64,000 nucleotides of DNA, from assembly GCF_000519305.1 (NCBI RefSeq), contig NZ_KI912610.1, positions 124,183 to 188,182 on the forward strand, written 5' to 3'. Each line of letters starts with the position of its first letter. Positions within the stretch are counted from its first letter, which is position 1. This document shows, piece by piece, positions 1 through 7,966 of this stretch. The DNA is from Mesorhizobium ciceri WSM4083. GTDB lineage: Bacteria; Pseudomonadota; Alphaproteobacteria; Rhizobiales; Rhizobiaceae. The notes under the pieces were generated by a model. That model worked only from the letters and a program-made list of their open reading frames with translations, was not told where the DNA came from and did not search any database. A program made the position numbers and the translations under genes.

Positions 1-2
1 GA

Positions 3-170
3 GAAGTCAAGAAGATGGGGCGCCAGCCGAAATTCGACGCATCAATTTACCCCAAGAAACAGGAGCAATCTCAATGGACAAGCAATACGCAGGTACCGCC
101 GCCGGGAACTACTTCCCTGGAGAGGCCGCCGTCAAACAGTCACCCATCGGCAGCCTTTACGAGGCGATGA
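3..170 (+). CDS. Possible C-terminal end of an upstream phage protein (5' partial)
   Basis: The third frame is open from the left edge to TGA at 168-170. Its first part has the charged, lysine-rich look of a protein tail (EVKKMGRQPKFDASIYPKK). The second half overlaps the next gene by about 97 bases and reads proline/serine-rich, which weakens the call. Frame 2 is also open here and runs into the next gene's ATG, so these bases may instead be upstream sequence of that gene. No family recognised. Confidence 0.25.
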   Translation, partial: EVKKMGRQPKFDASIYPKKQEQSQWTSNTQVPPPGTTSLERPPSNSHPSAAFTRR

Positions 171-367
171 ACTATCTGCGGGAATCGACTGCGATGGTCC
201 GCAACACGGCTGACCAGCTTTGCGGTGGTCAGCCCGAGGCGATCGGCAAGGACCAGTCGCCCAAGAACGGAAGCCATTTCGGCCAGATCGAGGACATAGC
301 GGAAGAGGTCCGAAACCTCGCCGCTCGTGTCTCCGGCGACATGCAGCGCATCCAGAGCCGCCTCTGA
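74..367 (+). CDS. Small hypothetical phage protein, 97 aa
   Basis: The ATG at 74 follows a CAGGAG Shine-Dalgarno about eight bases upstream. The C-terminal half (from about residue 70, IEDIAEEVRNLAARVSGDM) has heptad-like hydrophobic spacing typical of an amphipathic helix or short coiled coil. No signal peptide, membrane segment or known motif is visible. It is the first complete gene of a tightly packed run of small phage early genes. Function unknown. Confidence 0.6.
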   Translation: MDKQYAGTAAGNYFPGEAAVKQSPIGSLYEAMNYLRESTAMVRNTADQLCGGQPEAIGKDQSPKNGSHFGQIEDIAEEVRNLAARVSGDMQRIQSRL

Positions 368-401
368 CCGCCTCCTAATCCCAAACAGAGGGAATACACA
401 C

Positions 402-572
402 ATGAGCAAAGGCTACGAAAGGGCATATGCGGACATGCTCGCAGCGCTCAAGGAGGCTGTCGCTCTATCAGATAGGCGCCTTGACCCGCTGGCTGGTAGG
501 ACGCGCGAATGCCAGCGCGTTTACGACCAATGCGCTGCCGCAATTTCCCAAGCGGAGGGGCCGCTCCCATGA
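402..572 (+). CDS. Small hypothetical phage protein, 56 aa
   Basis: The frame is open further upstream (from 327), but that region overlaps the preceding gene. The ATG at 402 has a purine-rich AGAGGGA site in front of it, so I use 402. The product is a short soluble, helical, charged polypeptide (starts MSKGYERAYADMLAALKEAV). Its TGA overlaps the ATG of the next gene (ATGA), which indicates translational coupling. No family recognised. Confidence 0.6.
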   Translation: MSKGYERAYADMLAALKEAVALSDRRLDPLAGRTRECQRVYDQCAAAISQAEGPLP

Positions 573-730
573 TCACCGAGCACCAAATCCGCCTCTCCCA
601 AGCAGACCATCCCCAAGACGAACCTGAAACCAAAGCATCCGGCATATGGATGTACGGCGTTCTCGCTGTTGCTGTCGTGGCATTTGCATACGCTGTCTAT
701 CGGGCTGGCGTGGCGTGGATGGCTGTATGA
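569..730 (+). CDS. Small single-pass membrane protein, 53 aa
   Basis: The start at 569 forms an ATGA overlap with the previous stop and follows GCGGAGGGG. The first 26 residues are polar. Residues about 27-48 are one hydrophobic segment (WMYGVLAVAVVAFAYAVY). The protein ends a few residues later. Its TGA overlaps the next ATG, so genes 402-1751 form one coupled series. Small membrane proteins in phage early operons often act on host processes or superinfection, but nothing here shows a specific role. Confidence 0.6.
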   Translation: MITEHQIRLSQADHPQDEPETKASGIWMYGVLAVAVVAFAYAVYRAGVAWMAV

Positions 731-1107
731 AGCAAGAGCGCATGACCGCCGCAGAGTACAATGCTGGTCCTGCGAAGCCTGGGAAGACCAACAAGTACGG
801 CGCCAAGAAAACCACGCTGGACGGCATCACGTTCGACAGCAAGGCCGAGGCAGCCCGTTATGCGTCACTGAAGCAAATGGAGCGCTGCGGCGCGATCTAC
901 AATCTGAGGCTTCAGACTTGGCACGAGCTAAAGGCCGCAAACGGTGCAGTGGCATGTCGCTATCGTGCCGATTTCGACTACTTCGACACTAGCACAGGCG
1001 ATCCAGTCACGGAAGACGTGAAGGGCGTTCTGACGCGAGACTTCAAGATCAAGGCCAAGCTCTTCAGGGAGCAGTACGGCAGGGAAATCAAGGTGGTGAA
1101 AACATGA
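727..1107 (+). CDS. DUF1064-type phage protein, probable PD-(D/E)xK nuclease fold
   Basis: The 126-residue product starts at 727 (ATGA overlap with the previous gene). It has the DUF1064 layout: KYGAKK at 23-28, FDSKAEA around 36-42, then YRADFDYF around 79-86 and EDVKG at 96-100. Residues E41, D82 and D97-V-K99 fit a PD-(D/E)xK restriction-endonuclease-like core as in TnsA or VRR-type nucleases. The family is common in phage replication modules, where a resolvase or nuclease role is suspected. The nuclease activity is inference. Confidence 0.75.
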   Translation: MKQERMTAAEYNAGPAKPGKTNKYGAKKTTLDGITFDSKAEAARYASLKQMERCGAIYNLRLQTWHELKAANGAVACRYRADFDYFDTSTGDPVTEDVKGVLTRDFKIKAKLFREQYGREIKVVKT

Positions 1108-1751
1108 GCCGAATTAGATCCCTGCATCCCGGCTTCTTCACTGACGAGCGCCTAGTGGAGACCAGCGTGGAAGCACGCCTGCTCTGCCTGGGTCTTGGCG
1201 TGGAGGCTGACGACAAGGGCATCTTTGAGTGGAAGCCTGTCACGCTGAAGATGCGTCTGTTTCCCGCTGACAATATCGATATCGCTTTGCGCCTCGCCGA
1301 GTTGGTCGAGGCCGGAGTGATCATGATGTACGAAATAGGCGGGCGTAAGTACGGGGCAATTCGGAAATTCCGCAAGCATCAGCGCCCTAAAACTCCGAAC
1401 AACATCCATCCTATCACGCCCGAAGTCGGAAATTACGTCGGCTTAGAGTCTGCCATTTCGGAAACCGGGAGTGATGAGCCCGACCCTTTTCCCCCAAACG
1501 GAGAAAAGTCTCCGCAGATGGAGGATGTAGGATGGAGGGAAGGAGGGAGAGGAGAAAAACCTAACGGTTTTTCAGCGCGCGAGACGCGCAAAAAACCCAA
1601 GGGATGGGTTTCTCCAAAGACCCCGATGGACGCAGCAAACAACATCATTCGAAGGATCAGAGACAATGAACAGCAGCGAATTGGAGCAGGCAACGATGGC
1701 GCTGACGGAGCTCTTCTGCAACTTCCCGCAGTCGGGCGATCTGGAGCCTAA
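1104..1751 (+). CDS. Phage replication protein O-like, N-terminal winged helix
   Basis: The 215-residue protein begins MSRIRSLHPGFFTDERLVE, the typical opening of phage O-like or DnaD-like replication initiators. Residues 1-95 look like the winged-helix DNA-binding domain. The middle is low-complexity and basic (GREGGRGEKPNG to ARETRKKPKG). The last 29 residues overlap the next gene and look random, so the true function probably lies in the first 185. It starts in an ATGA overlap with the DUF1064 gene. Such proteins bind the phage origin and recruit host helicase; no helicase gene is seen in this window. Confidence 0.72.
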   Translation: MSRIRSLHPGFFTDERLVETSVEARLLCLGLGVEADDKGIFEWKPVTLKMRLFPADNIDIALRLAELVEAGVIMMYEIGGRKYGAIRKFRKHQRPKTPNNIHPITPEVGNYVGLESAISETGSDEPDPFPPNGEKSPQMEDVGWREGGRGEKPNGFSARETRKKPKGWVSPKTPMDAANNIIRRIRDNEQQRIGAGNDGADGALLQLPAVGRSGA

Positions 1752-2004
1752 TATCGCTGCCTACCTCAACACGGTGAAGGACGAGGCGCTGCCTGACATC
1801 GAGGCCGGAGTCCTGCGCTTCCGTCGCGGCGAAGTCCCAGGCCATGACGCTGCCTTCTGCCCGACTGGCGCACAGTTCTACCGAGAGGTTCGCTTCCAGA
1901 GCCAGATTCGCGGCATCCGTGAGAAGGGCGCCAACGTCGTAGCGCTCGTGCCGTCCAAGTCGAAGTTCCTCCGCGGCTACGAAGCCAAGAAGCTGGAGGG
2001 CTGA
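1666..2004 (+). CDS. Hypothetical phage protein, 112 aa
   Basis: The ATG at 1666 lies inside the 3' end of the replication gene, an 86-base overlap in another frame. The protein is soluble and helical (MNSSELEQATMALTELFCNF at the start). It has a mid-region LRFRRGEVPGHDAAFCP and a basic end. The position directly after the initiator suggests a replication-associated role, as loader proteins often sit there, but I do not recognise the family. A later start is possible. Confidence 0.55.
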   Translation: MNSSELEQATMALTELFCNFPQSGDLEPNIAAYLNTVKDEALPDIEAGVLRFRRGEVPGHDAAFCPTGAQFYREVRFQSQIRGIREKGANVVALVPSKSKFLRGYEAKKLEG

Positions 2005-2006
2005 GC

Positions 2007-2192
2007 ATGGATCTGGTTCCGCAAGATGTGGTCGACATGGCATGCGCTATCCAGCGCCGCTTCAAAGACGAGTTCACCGAGGCGTGGGCTGCAAACGATG
2101 GCATGAGAGCTGGCATCCTGGTCTGCGAAGTAGCGGCGACCGCCATTTGGGAAGAACGCCAGCGCGCGGCCAAGGCCGCCGTTCAAAACTGA
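2007..2192 (+). CDS. Small hypothetical phage protein, 61 aa
   Basis: The ATG at 2007 follows the previous stop by two bases, with GGAGG inside the end of the upstream gene as ribosome site. The product is a short helical protein rich in alanine and acidic residues (MDLVPQDVVDMACAIQRRF), with no membrane segment. Function unknown; operon position suggests an early role. Confidence 0.6.
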   Translation: MDLVPQDVVDMACAIQRRFKDEFTEAWAANDGMRAGILVCEVAATAIWEERQRAAKAAVQN

Positions 2193-2208
2193 TTTGTGGA
2201 GTATCCTC

Positions 2209-2721
2209 ATGTTCGTTGCTCATTTCGAAAACACCATGCGCAATGCGCGCCCGAAATACGTCGAGCCGGTCGCCATCCGCACCATGGACCAGGTGCGGGC
2301 CGAACGGCGCGCTCGGGATGAGGCTGAGCGTCTTCGCGTCCAGCTTCGCGACGAGCGGGAGGCTCGTCATCGGGAAGTGCTGGAGAAGATCGAATATTCG
2401 CTGAACCGCTACCGGCAGGACAAGGTTCCTTTGGCCGAAAAGCTGCCATTGCGCGTCATCCTCGCGGCGATCTGCGAGTTTCACGGAGTCACGGTGGAGC
2501 AGCTTATGGGCCGGGGTCGCCAGCGGTTCATGACCAAGATCAGAGACGAGGCAATCCGCGCCGTTGCAGATGCAAGGCCGGACATGAGCCTGCCAGAACT
2601 GGGGCGCGTCTTTGCCAATCGAGACCACACCACCATCCTCTTTTCACTGCGGAAGACGACGAAGCCAGGGTTTGATTTGCGCGGCAATCCGCTCTCTCCC
2701 GCAGAAACCACGGAACAGTAG
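2209..2721 (+). CDS. Stand-alone DnaA domain IV-like DNA-binding protein
   Basis: The 170-residue product has an arginine/glutamate-rich N-terminal coil (about 24-70). A C-terminal helix-turn-helix region at about 80-150 resembles domain IV of DnaA. The stretch LGRVFANRDHTTILFSLRK (131-149) matches the DnaA signature (typically RDHSTVLHA). No AAA+ domain is present. A TTG at 2194 is in frame, but the ATG at 2209 with TGTGGAG upstream is preferred. It probably binds DnaA-box-like sequences at a phage or host origin. Homologues in alphaproteobacterial phages are often annotated as DnaA C-terminal domain proteins. Confidence 0.75.
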   Translation: MFVAHFENTMRNARPKYVEPVAIRTMDQVRAERRARDEAERLRVQLRDEREARHREVLEKIEYSLNRYRQDKVPLAEKLPLRVILAAICEFHGVTVEQLMGRGRQRFMTKIRDEAIRAVADARPDMSLPELGRVFANRDHTTILFSLRKTTKPGFDLRGNPLSPAETTEQ

Positions 2722-2722
2722 A

Positions 2723-3190
2723 ATGACCGACATACCCGAACTCAGCAGACAGCTTCAGCAGTTCCGCCATGCTCCTGATGAGGGCATCCAAGGGGACTGC
2801 TACCCAACAGCGATAGCATGTGTGCTTGGGCGCCCGCGCGCTGACATTCCGCACTGGCATGAGGATTTGACTGGCGACGAAGTGAACAGTCGGTACATCG
2901 AATGGTTTCGATCGCAGGGCCTTCGCCGCATATACTTCCCGGTCTTGGACACTGGGGAATCCTTCCGGAAGGTCGCCAACGAAATGTGGAGTCGCGGCGA
3001 CGGGATGCCGATGATCCTGACCGGCGCCGGCCCGCGCGGCGTCAACCATGTCGTTGTGGTCTATGGAGAAAACGATTTCTGGTGCCCGACGTTAGGCCAG
3101 ACAAACCGAGTTGGGTTGGTCGGTCCCGCGCTGCCGGATGGTTATTATTGGGCCGAATGGATTGTAAAAGACCCGTCCTCCAAACCCTAA
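2723..3190 (+). CDS. Papain-like/C39-like cysteine protein of phage
   Basis: The 155-residue protein starts at 2723, just after the previous stop. Residues 24-30 read GDCYPTA, with Cys26 at the start of a helix. Residues 107-114 read GVNHVVVV, with His109 heading a beta strand, followed by a tryptophan/aspartate turn. This Cys...NH(V)V arrangement is that of papain-fold peptidases such as C39 or of related transglutaminase-like proteins. There is no signal peptide. A protease, amidase or inactive scaffold role are all possible; the fold call is an inference from these two motifs. Confidence 0.65.
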   Translation: MTDIPELSRQLQQFRHAPDEGIQGDCYPTAIACVLGRPRADIPHWHEDLTGDEVNSRYIEWFRSQGLRRIYFPVLDTGESFRKVANEMWSRGDGMPMILTGAGPRGVNHVVVVYGENDFWCPTLGQTNRVGLVGPALPDGYYWAEWIVKDPSSKP

Positions 3191-3229
3191 AACCCCAACA
3201 CCACCCTTTCAACGCGGGGACGCAGACAT

Positions 3230-3802
3230 ATGGCTAAAGCCAAGCGCAATCGACCGCCCACAATCAAGCCTGACGAGGCCGAACAGATATCCATCCGCAG
3301 GAAGTTCGACTTCCCGCTTGGGTTGGATGAGTTCGGCCGCCAGCGCGTTCCCAAAGGCACGCAAGATGCTCAGCGCGCCTACGATGCATCGAATGGCGGC
3401 ATTGTCCGAATCCGCAATGTCGATCCGCTGAAGGGCATCAGCTCGCTCACGCCGGAGCAGCGCCAGGCCGGCGACAAATACCGAGAGATATTCGAGTTCT
3501 GCGAAAGAGAGGGCGCCAGAGCGATTTCAATCCAGGAGCGGGTTGATGGCGGCAAGCTAGGTTTCGGCGTTCCCGAGGCCCTGTCTATGGCGCACAGTGC
3601 ACTCTCCAGCGCAAGGCGAGCAATCGGCCATCATGAGATCGAGGGCGTCATCGACAATGTGTGCTGTCACGGTCGATCGCTCAGGGAACTGGCGTCGTTG
3701 ACCGGCGACCCACGTGAAGCGCTGCTGTGGCTGCTCAAGATAGGGTTGGATAACCTCAGCTACCATTACATGATCGTTCCGCGTCCGAAACAAAAAGCTT
3801 GA
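3230..3802 (+). CDS. DUF6456-like phage protein, possible transcription regulator
   Basis: The 190-residue protein has a basic start, then LTPEQRQAGDKYREIFE in the middle. Its C-terminal half runs IDNVCCHGRSLRELASL and then ALLWLLKIGLDNLSYHY. This follows the DUF6456 pattern, in which a conserved VCC segment precedes a helix-turn-helix-like region. It is the last gene before the terminase, separated from it by 125 bases. A role in switching on late genes or assisting packaging is plausible but unproven. Confidence 0.65.
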   Translation: MAKAKRNRPPTIKPDEAEQISIRRKFDFPLGLDEFGRQRVPKGTQDAQRAYDASNGGIVRIRNVDPLKGISSLTPEQRQAGDKYREIFEFCEREGARAISIQERVDGGKLGFGVPEALSMAHSALSSARRAIGHHEIEGVIDNVCCHGRSLRELASLTGDPREALLWLLKIGLDNLSYHYMIVPRPKQKA

Positions 3803-3927
3803 CTGTGGACCGCCAGTATGAGACTGATTTGGGCATAGGGCGATTTGCGCCAAGCGCCGCCCACAATCCCAACAATTCGCCAGCACGGCCCGCCTTGAGC
3901 GGGCGCATTCGTATTGAGGCGTGAGCA

Positions 3928-4374
3928 ATGCCCGTTCTCGATAATCAGCGGCATGAAGCGTTCGCCCAAGCTCTGGCTAGTGGCAAATCTGCCGACGAAG
4001 CGTATTCCGAAGCAGGCTATAAGGCCGACAGAGGCAACGCGTCCCGCCTGACAGCAAATGACAACATCGCTGCCAGGGTGGCTGAATTGCAAGGCATGGC
4101 CGCAGAGCGCGTCGTCATCAGCCGCGAATGGGTCATTGCCAAGCTCACCGAAAACGTTGAGCGCGCCATGCAGGCCCAGGCGGTTATGTCGGGCGGCAAG
4201 AAGACAGGCGAATACAAATACGATGGCAGCGTGGCCAACAAGGCCTTGGAACTGCTTGGCAAGGAGATTGGCATGTTTGTCGATCGATCCGAGAACGTGA
4301 ACCACAATTACGAAATCTCCGATGAGCCGCTGACCCCGGAGGAATGGTCAGACGAGTATGCTTCAACGCATTAA
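3928..4374 (+). CDS. terS: Phage terminase small subunit
   Basis: The 148-residue protein has an N-terminal helix-turn-helix region (QRHEAFAQALASGKSADEAY, then AGYKADRGNASRL) typical of the Terminase_2 small-subunit family. An oligomerisation helix region follows (VISREWVIAKLTENVERAM). The next gene, the large subunit, overlaps its 3' end by 17 bases. It recognises phage DNA and brings it to the large subunit for packaging. Confidence 0.88.
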   Translation: MPVLDNQRHEAFAQALASGKSADEAYSEAGYKADRGNASRLTANDNIAARVAELQGMAAERVVISREWVIAKLTENVERAMQAQAVMSGGKKTGEYKYDGSVANKALELLGKEIGMFVDRSENVNHNYEISDEPLTPEEWSDEYASTH

Positions 4375-5797
4375 GGTCTGGGCGCCACAGTCCGGACCAC
4401 AAAAGGCGCTCATTGATTGTCCTGTTGCCGAGGTGTTCTTCGGTGGGGCTCGGGGCGGCGGCAAGACCGATGGTGTCTTGGGCAAGTGGGCAATCAAGGA
4501 AAAGCGCTACGGCAAGGCGTTCAACGCCATCATGTTCCGGCGCACCACGGTTTCATCTGAGGATGCAATCGAACGCTCCAAGCAGATATTCGGCGTTCTC
4601 GGGGGCAAATACAACGAGAGCAAGCTGATCTGGCGCATGCCCAACGGCGGCAAGGTCAGCTTCGCCTACCTCGATTCCACATCGGATGCGGAACAATACC
4701 AGGGCCGCAACGTCACGGACGCATGGGTTGAAGAAGCCGGGCAATACCCAGATCCGGCACCAATCGAGCGGTTGTTTGGGGTGCTGCGCTCGGCTCAGGG
4801 TGTCCCGGTCCAATTGATCCTTACCGCCAATCCGGGCGGCTCGGGGCAGCAGTGGATCAGGGAGCGATACAACCTCGTTCCATTTCCCCGTGGGCCACAG
4901 ATCGTCAACAAGACGCTGGAAGACGGTTCGATCCATCAGATGGCGGTCATACCGTCGCGCATTACCGACAATCGCATTCTGCTTGAGGGAGACCCGAAAT
5001 ATCTGTCTCGCCTGCAAATGGTCGGCGGCAAGGCGCTAGTCAAAGCCTGGTTGGACGGTGACTGGTCTGCAATCGAGGGCGCTTTCTTCGATGAATGGTC
5101 CGAAGCCCGACATGTCATCCAGCCTTTCGAGATCCCAGAGCAATGGATGCGCTTCAGGTCGGGGGATTGGGGTAGCGCCAAGCCATTCTCTATCGGATGG
5201 TGGGCCGTTGCCAGCGATGACACGAAGCATCCATTGTCAGGCCATATGATCCCGCGCGGAGCTTTGGTTAGATACCGCGAATGGTATGGTTGCCAACAGG
5301 GCAGGCCCAACACTGGCCTGAAGCTCACCGCTGAAGATGTAGGCAAGGGCATCAAGGAGCGTGAGGCTGGCGAGAAGATCGAATACGGCGTGCTTGACCC
5401 GGCGGCATTCAGCCAGGACGGCGGCCCGTCGATCGCCAGCCGAATGATTGGTGTGGTGTTTCGCCCGGCCGACAACAAGCGCGTTTCGCAACGTGGCGCA
5501 ATGGGCGGCTGGGACATCATGCGCCAGCGCTTCAAGGGCGATGCGGATGGCAGGGCGATGGCGTTCTGCTTCTCAACGTGCCGGGACAGCATCAGAACGA
5601 TCCCTATCCTCCAGCACGACGAGACAAGGCCGGAAGACCTCGATACCGACATGGAAGACCACGCCGCCGACGAGTGGCGCTACGCCTTCATGTCCCGGCC
5701 TTGGATTGCTCCAGCGCCGTCCGCCGAAAAGAGCCGGCCTAGCGACTATCGACCGGCTAACGCCGCTACCGAAGCCGGCGACTGGCAAAGCTATTAG
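4358..5797 (+). CDS. terL: Phage terminase large subunit
   Basis: The 479-residue protein has the two expected parts. The ATPase domain shows a Walker A-type loop GGARGGGKT at 29-37, a Walker B-like AWVEEAG at 122-128 and a coupling motif LILTANPGG at 153-161. The C-terminal RNase H-like nuclease has RSGDWG at 267-272, with D270 the likely first metal ligand, and an acidic LDPAAF segment near residue 347. The length suits a P22- or T7-like headful terminase. It cuts and pumps phage DNA into the prohead through the portal. Confidence 0.93.
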   Translation: MLQRIKVWAPQSGPQKALIDCPVAEVFFGGARGGGKTDGVLGKWAIKEKRYGKAFNAIMFRRTTVSSEDAIERSKQIFGVLGGKYNESKLIWRMPNGGKVSFAYLDSTSDAEQYQGRNVTDAWVEEAGQYPDPAPIERLFGVLRSAQGVPVQLILTANPGGSGQQWIRERYNLVPFPRGPQIVNKTLEDGSIHQMAVIPSRITDNRILLEGDPKYLSRLQMVGGKALVKAWLDGDWSAIEGAFFDEWSEARHVIQPFEIPEQWMRFRSGDWGSAKPFSIGWWAVASDDTKHPLSGHMIPRGALVRYREWYGCQQGRPNTGLKLTAEDVGKGIKEREAGEKIEYGVLDPAAFSQDGGPSIASRMIGVVFRPADNKRVSQRGAMGGWDIMRQRFKGDADGRAMAFCFSTCRDSIRTIPILQHDETRPEDLDTDMEDHAADEWRYAFMSRPWIAPAPSAEKSRPSDYRPANAATEAGDWQSY

Positions 5798-5805
5798 GAA
5801 TCGGC

Positions 5806-7827
5806 ATGACCCAGACCGGCTATGTTCAAGGCAGCGGGCCGTCCCAGGGCGTCACCGCGTCCGACCCGGCTCCCAAGCCGGCGTTGACGCATGAGGAACT
5901 GAAGAAGCAATACTTGACCTATCTCTCGATCAAGAACGACGAGATCAAGGAACAGCAGGACTCGCGGCGCTACTACCATGGCAGCCAGTGGACCGATAAG
6001 CAGATCAAGGCGTTCAACAAGCGCCGCCAGCCGGTGGTCACGTTCAATCGTATCGGCCGAAAGATCAATGCCGTTGTCGGGCTGCTGGAGAAGCAGCGCA
6101 CGGACCCCAAGGGCTTTCCACGCACGCCCAAGCATGAGGAAGGCGCGGAGATTGCAACCGCCGTCCTGCGCTATGTCTGTGATGAGCAGGAATGGTCGGC
6201 CAAGTCACCCATTGCCGGCCTCAATGGCGCTGTCGATGGCATCGGCGGTATCGAGATCATCCTTGAACAGGGCGATAAGGGCGATATCGAGGTAGGTTTT
6301 GAAGAAGTCGACCCATCCTCGTTCTTCTACGATCCGCGCTCGCTCCGGATGGATTTTTCCGATGCTCGTTTCATGGGCGTCTCAAAATGGGCTGACATCG
6401 ATCAGGTGATCGAGATGGCGCCGGACAAAGAGAGAGAAATCCGCGCCTCTCTGGAATCGGGTAGCGAGCTTACCTCGAACCCCGACTATGAGAACAAGTG
6501 GTTTTCCTCCTCCGAGGATGGCCGCAAGGTGCGCCTTGTCGACCATTGGTACATGAAGGGATCGAAGTGGTACTGGTGCCTTTACACCGGCTCCACCATC
6601 CTCAAGGCCGGTGAGAGTTTCCTTCTGGATGAGAAGGAGCGCACGTCCTGCAAATACATCATGTATTCGGCCAACGTCGATCAGGATGGGGACCGCTACG
6701 GCTTCGTGCGCAACATGAAGTCCAGCCAGGACGAGATCAACCAGCGCCGTTCAAAGGGGCTGCACATCCTCAACTCGCGGCGGGTTATCATCGCGGAAGG
6801 ACAGAGCCCGGACATTGAGAAGCTGCGCGTTGAAGCAGCGCGCCCCGATGGCGTGATCACCTATCCCGTTGGCACAACTCCGCCGACCTTCGACGACAAT
6901 GCTCGCAGTGCTGAGCTTCAGGGGCAACTGGCCTTCCTGACCGACGCCAAGGCGGAAATCGAAAACTACGGTTTCAACCCGGCTCTCATCGGCTCGGGTG
7001 TGCAGGACATGTCGGGCCGAGCCATCCAGATCCAGCAGCAGGCAGGCATTGCGGAACTTGGCCCGTATCTCCTGGCCTTCAAGGGCTGGAAGCTCCGGGT
7101 TTACCGGGCAATTTGGAATGCAGTGCAGCGTCATTGGACAGCCGAGCGCTGGATTCGGGTCACCGATGATCAGCAGATGGCGCAGTTCTTCGCGGTCAAT
7201 CAAGTCCAAGTCGACCCGCAGACTGGCCAACCAACCATGGTCAACGCTTTGGGCTCGCTCGATGTGGATATCATCATCGATGAGGGCCCGGACACCATCA
7301 ACATGCAGGCCGACGCCTATGACACGCTGTCTGTCATGGGCCAGAAGGGCCAACAGGTCCCGCCGGAAGTCATCATTGAGCTTTCGCCATTGCAGGGATC
7401 GGTGAAAAAGAAGGTGCTTGGCATGATCGAGCAGGCCAAGCAGCAGGCGGCCCAGGCTCAACAGCCGGTGCAGCAGATTCAAGTCGCATCCGAGACGGCC
7501 AAGATTCAGAACACCCAGGCCGATACACGGCTGAAGATGGCCAATGCGGCTAAAGCCGGCGCCGATGCCATGCAGGGCCAGCCCGACAATTCGGGCAAGG
7601 AAACTCTCGACTGGCAAAAGGCGCTGCTGTCTTCGCTCACCTCGATCAAGGTGGCGCAGATCGGCGCAAAGACGGACATGGACAGCCAGCAGATCGCAAC
7701 AGGGCTTGAAACCTCACTGCACCTGTCGGACCAGGCGCACGAGCGCGAGATGGCTCAGATCAATGGCGAACAGCAAGCGCTGCAAGCCGAACAAATCGCC
7801 AAGCAGCGGGCTCAACAGCCCGCTTAA
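5806..7827 (+). CDS. Portal protein, P22-like
   Basis: The 673-residue protein directly follows terL. The opening (EQQDSRRYYHGSQWTDKQ, then VTFNRIGRKINAVVGLLEKQ) is characteristic of P22-type portal proteins. So are the later elements VDPSSFFYDPRS and NYGFNPALIGSG. The last 130 residues are glutamine/alanine-rich and helical, like the C-terminal barrel of P22 gp1. Twelve copies would form the DNA channel at one vertex and bind the terminase and the gp4-like adaptor. Confidence 0.9.
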   Translation: MTQTGYVQGSGPSQGVTASDPAPKPALTHEELKKQYLTYLSIKNDEIKEQQDSRRYYHGSQWTDKQIKAFNKRRQPVVTFNRIGRKINAVVGLLEKQRTDPKGFPRTPKHEEGAEIATAVLRYVCDEQEWSAKSPIAGLNGAVDGIGGIEIILEQGDKGDIEVGFEEVDPSSFFYDPRSLRMDFSDARFMGVSKWADIDQVIEMAPDKEREIRASLESGSELTSNPDYENKWFSSSEDGRKVRLVDHWYMKGSKWYWCLYTGSTILKAGESFLLDEKERTSCKYIMYSANVDQDGDRYGFVRNMKSSQDEINQRRSKGLHILNSRRVIIAEGQSPDIEKLRVEAARPDGVITYPVGTTPPTFDDNARSAELQGQLAFLTDAKAEIENYGFNPALIGSGVQDMSGRAIQIQQQAGIAELGPYLLAFKGWKLRVYRAIWNAVQRHWTAERWIRVTDDQQMAQFFAVNQVQVDPQTGQPTMVNALGSLDVDIIIDEGPDTINMQADAYDTLSVMGQKGQQVPPEVIIELSPLQGSVKKKVLGMIEQAKQQAAQAQQPVQQIQVASETAKIQNTQADTRLKMANAAKAGADAMQGQPDNSGKETLDWQKALLSSLTSIKVAQIGAKTDMDSQQIATGLETSLHLSDQAHEREMAQINGEQQALQAEQIAKQRAQQPA

Positions 7828-7966
7828 GCGACAAGGTGCCGCCGACCTTAACGGGCGCACGTGAGACGCGACGTTACAGCGACAGGAGCCGCCATCCTCA
7901 AGGGCGATCGCCGCCGCCGGGCTGATCCGGGCGAACGTGACCCTCCCAACGAATTGGAGAAATGCA

